From Rhodospirillaceae bacterium (lineage in GTDB: Bacteria; Pseudomonadota; Alphaproteobacteria; UBA8366), in contig PBKG01000006.1 in assembly GCA_002722095.1 (NCBI GenBank), forward strand, positions 831,829 through 895,828: a stretch of 64,000 bases of DNA. The letters run 5' to 3'. The notes beneath the pieces are model-generated. The model saw only the letters and a list, made by a program, of their open reading frames with translations, did not search any database and had not been told where the DNA came from. This document shows, piece by piece, positions 62,607-64,000 of the stretch (positions within the stretch are counted from its first letter, which is position 1; each line of letters opens with the position of its first letter). Made by a program: the position numbers and the translations under genes.

Positions 62607-63827
62607 ATGTCATTGGTTGTGATGAAATTCGGCGGCACCTCGGTCGCGGATTTGGACTGCATACGCAATGTCGCTAGCCGTATCGAGGCGGAAAAGGCGC
62701 GCGGTAACGATGTTGCCGTCGCGGTTTCGGCGATGGCGGGTGTCACCAACGAACTGGTGGGCTACGTGTCGGACATCGCCAAACTCGCTGACGGCAAGGA
62801 GTATGATTCGGTGGTTGCCGCCGGCGAACAGGTTTCCAGCGGACTTCTGGCGCTGGCCTTGCAGGAAAAGGGAGTGCCCGCGCGGTCATGGCTCGCCTGG
62901 CAGATACCTATTGAAACCGATGACGCCCATGGCAAGGCGCGTATCCGTCATATTGCCCCGGACAAGCTCAAAGCCTCAATTGCCGTCGGCCAGGTGCCGA
63001 TTGTCGCTGGATTTCAGGGGCTCACGGCGGCGGATCGCGTGACCACGCTCGGACGGGGCGGGTCGGATACAAGCGCTGTCGCGCTGGCGGCGGCGCTCGA
63101 AGCCGATCGTTGCGATATCTTCACCGATGTCGAGGGTGTCTACACCAGTGACCCGCGTATCGTTACCCGGGCGCAGAAACTCGAAAAGATTACGTACGAA
63201 GAAATGTTGGAGATGGCGTCGCTCGGTGCTCGGGTTCTGCAGACCCGTTCGGTCGAGCTTGCCATGAATCAGGCGGTTCGGTTGCAAGTCCGATCTAGTT
63301 TTAAGGACGTACCCGGAACGCTTGTCGTAGATGAGGACGAAATCGTGGAACAACAGGTGGTAAGCGGCATCGCCTATAGCCGCGACGAAGCCAAGATTAC
63401 GTTGGTCGGTGTGCATGACCGGCCCGGCGTGGCGGCGGCAATCTTCGGCCCTTTGGCCGAAGCCAACGTCAATGTGGACATGATTGTGCAAAGTACCGCC
63501 GCCGACGGCAAAAGTACCGACATCACTTTCACCGTCGCCAAAAGCGATTTTGATCGCGCCATCGCGGTGATCGAGAGTTATGGAGACGACTTGACCTTCG
63601 AGGATTTGCTTACCGATCAGACAGTGGTGAAGGTCTCGGTCATAGGCGTTGGTATGCGCAGTTATGCCGGCGTGGCGCAGAAAATGTTCGAGACGCTGGC
63701 TGAAAAGGGCATCAACATCCATGTGATTTCAACGTCAGAAATCAAGATCAGCGTGCTGATAGCAGAAGAGTACACCGAACTGGCGTTGCGGGCCCTGCAC
63801 GCAGCATACGGGTTGGACGCAGCGTAG
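62607..63827 (+). CDS. lysC: Aspartate kinase
   Basis: A 406-residue enzyme of the Lys/Thr/Met pathway. The kinase domain has VMKFGGTSVADLDCIRNVA and GRGGSDTSAVALAAALEAD; two ACT domains follow (about 265-405; ITLVGVHDRPGVAAAIFGPLAEA, VSVIGVGMRSYAGVAQKMF). ATG 62607 (MSLVVMKFG) is chosen. Feedback by Lys/Thr is likely through the ACT domains. The two-domain 400-residue form is usual in alphaproteobacteria, and ptsP follows as in relatives. Confidence 0.96.
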   Translation: MSLVVMKFGGTSVADLDCIRNVASRIEAEKARGNDVAVAVSAMAGVTNELVGYVSDIAKLADGKEYDSVVAAGEQVSSGLLALALQEKGVPARSWLAWQIPIETDDAHGKARIRHIAPDKLKASIAVGQVPIVAGFQGLTAADRVTTLGRGGSDTSAVALAAALEADRCDIFTDVEGVYTSDPRIVTRAQKLEKITYEEMLEMASLGARVLQTRSVELAMNQAVRLQVRSSFKDVPGTLVVDEDEIVEQQVVSGIAYSRDEAKITLVGVHDRPGVAAAIFGPLAEANVNVDMIVQSTAADGKSTDITFTVAKSDFDRAIAVIESYGDDLTFEDLLTDQTVVKVSVIGVGMRSYAGVAQKMFETLAEKGINIHVISTSEIKISVLIAEEYTELALRALHAAYGLDAA

Positions 63828-63867
63828 ACGCGCTTTACAAACCGAAATTCGCCTATCGAGCGAAGGA

Positions 63868-64000
63868 ATGATGAACACGGAAAGGGATTGGGTCGGATCG
63901 CGGCAAATGCTTCGGCAATTGCGCGATGTCATGGCCGGTGGCGGTTCGCCTGCTGAAAGGCTTGACCGAATTACCCGCCTTATTGCCGAAGGCATGATTG
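63868..64000 (+). CDS. ptsP: Phosphoenolpyruvate-protein phosphotransferase PtsP (start only)
   Basis: The first 44 codons are present, running off the window. The residues RQLRDVMAGGGSPAERLDRI are the beginning of the GAF domain of nitrogen-PTS enzyme I (EI-Ntr). GAAGGA (63862-63867) precedes two ATGs at 63868 and 63871; either could be used. Position after lysC is the standard one in Rhodospirillales. The rest lies beyond base 64000. Confidence 0.85.
   Translation, partial: MMNTERDWVGSRQMLRQLRDVMAGGGSPAERLDRITRLIAEGMI

Overview
The window is a gene-dense piece (about 68 protein genes in 64 kb) of a bacterial chromosome that reads as Alphaproteobacteria, most likely a free-living aerobe of the Rhodospirillales type. 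The assignment rests on gene neighbourhoods typical of that class: DUF2849-cysI-DUF934; aroK-aroB-corB; a ribbon-helix-helix protein, BolA, a DnaJ-like protein and cobS-cobT together; ribF-ileS-lspA-BamF-like lipoprotein-two M16 peptidases; lysC followed by ptsP. A CtaA/Cox15 haem A synthase indicates aerobic respiration and cobS/cobT indicate the oxygen-dependent B12 route. I see no rRNA, tRNA, CRISPR array, insertion sequence or prophage.

Layout. 1-1302: end of korA and korB (2-oxoacid:ferredoxin oxidoreductase). 1361-3802 (minus): sulfite reductase operon, divergent across an AT-rich region from ctaA (4055-5086). 5099-6829 (minus): an M20 carbamoylase/amidohydrolase and an exported small protein. 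7021-11102: a strongly diverged sarcosine-oxidase-like soxB-soxA pair whose soxB carries an in-frame TAG, with no soxD or soxG. 11103-11390: the largest gap (288 bp), holding TGC-rich motifs, an inverted repeat and a probable small RNA with a textbook terminator that I assign to the alpha-r8/MmgR family. 11391-12527: two small lipoproteins and a 34-codon ORF. 12537-17346: lipid A/Kdo operon msbA, DUF374 acyltransferase, waaA, lpxK. 17343-19597 (minus): M23 peptidase and xseA. 19658-26764: purD, tadA, rluB, rsmD, mutL, pgi and a lipoprotein. 26761-28883 (minus): accA, xerD and a 46-aa membrane protein. 28993-32679: aroK, aroB, corB, DUF2889. 32676-36874: RHH, bolA, J-domain protein, cobS, cobT.

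36886-41271: DUF2937, fetA-fetB, an MFS transporter with a divergent AraC regulator, and DUF1289. 41392-49638: PhaJ-like hydratase, ribF, ileS, lspA, BamF-like lipoprotein and an M16 peptidase pair. 49669-55211: secA, a parvulin, argJ and mutT. 55208-60008: a membrane protein, an NDUFAF5-like methyltransferase, comF, grxC, a nitrilase-family amidase, a second methyltransferase and DUF1178. 60015-64000: a Tat-signal agmatine deiminase, a DM13 protein, ubiG, lysC and the start of ptsP.

Most of the window is ordinary core genome. The parts that merit attention are the decaying or repurposed sarcosine-oxidase-like pair; the MmgR-like sRNA, whose upstream TGC-rich motifs reappear in front of the PhaJ-like gene 30 kb away (a possible polyhydroxyalkanoate regulon); a 26-bp perfect palindrome inside ctaA; and an apparently exported agmatine deiminase. 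No search or folding program was run: family names come from recognising motifs and gene order.
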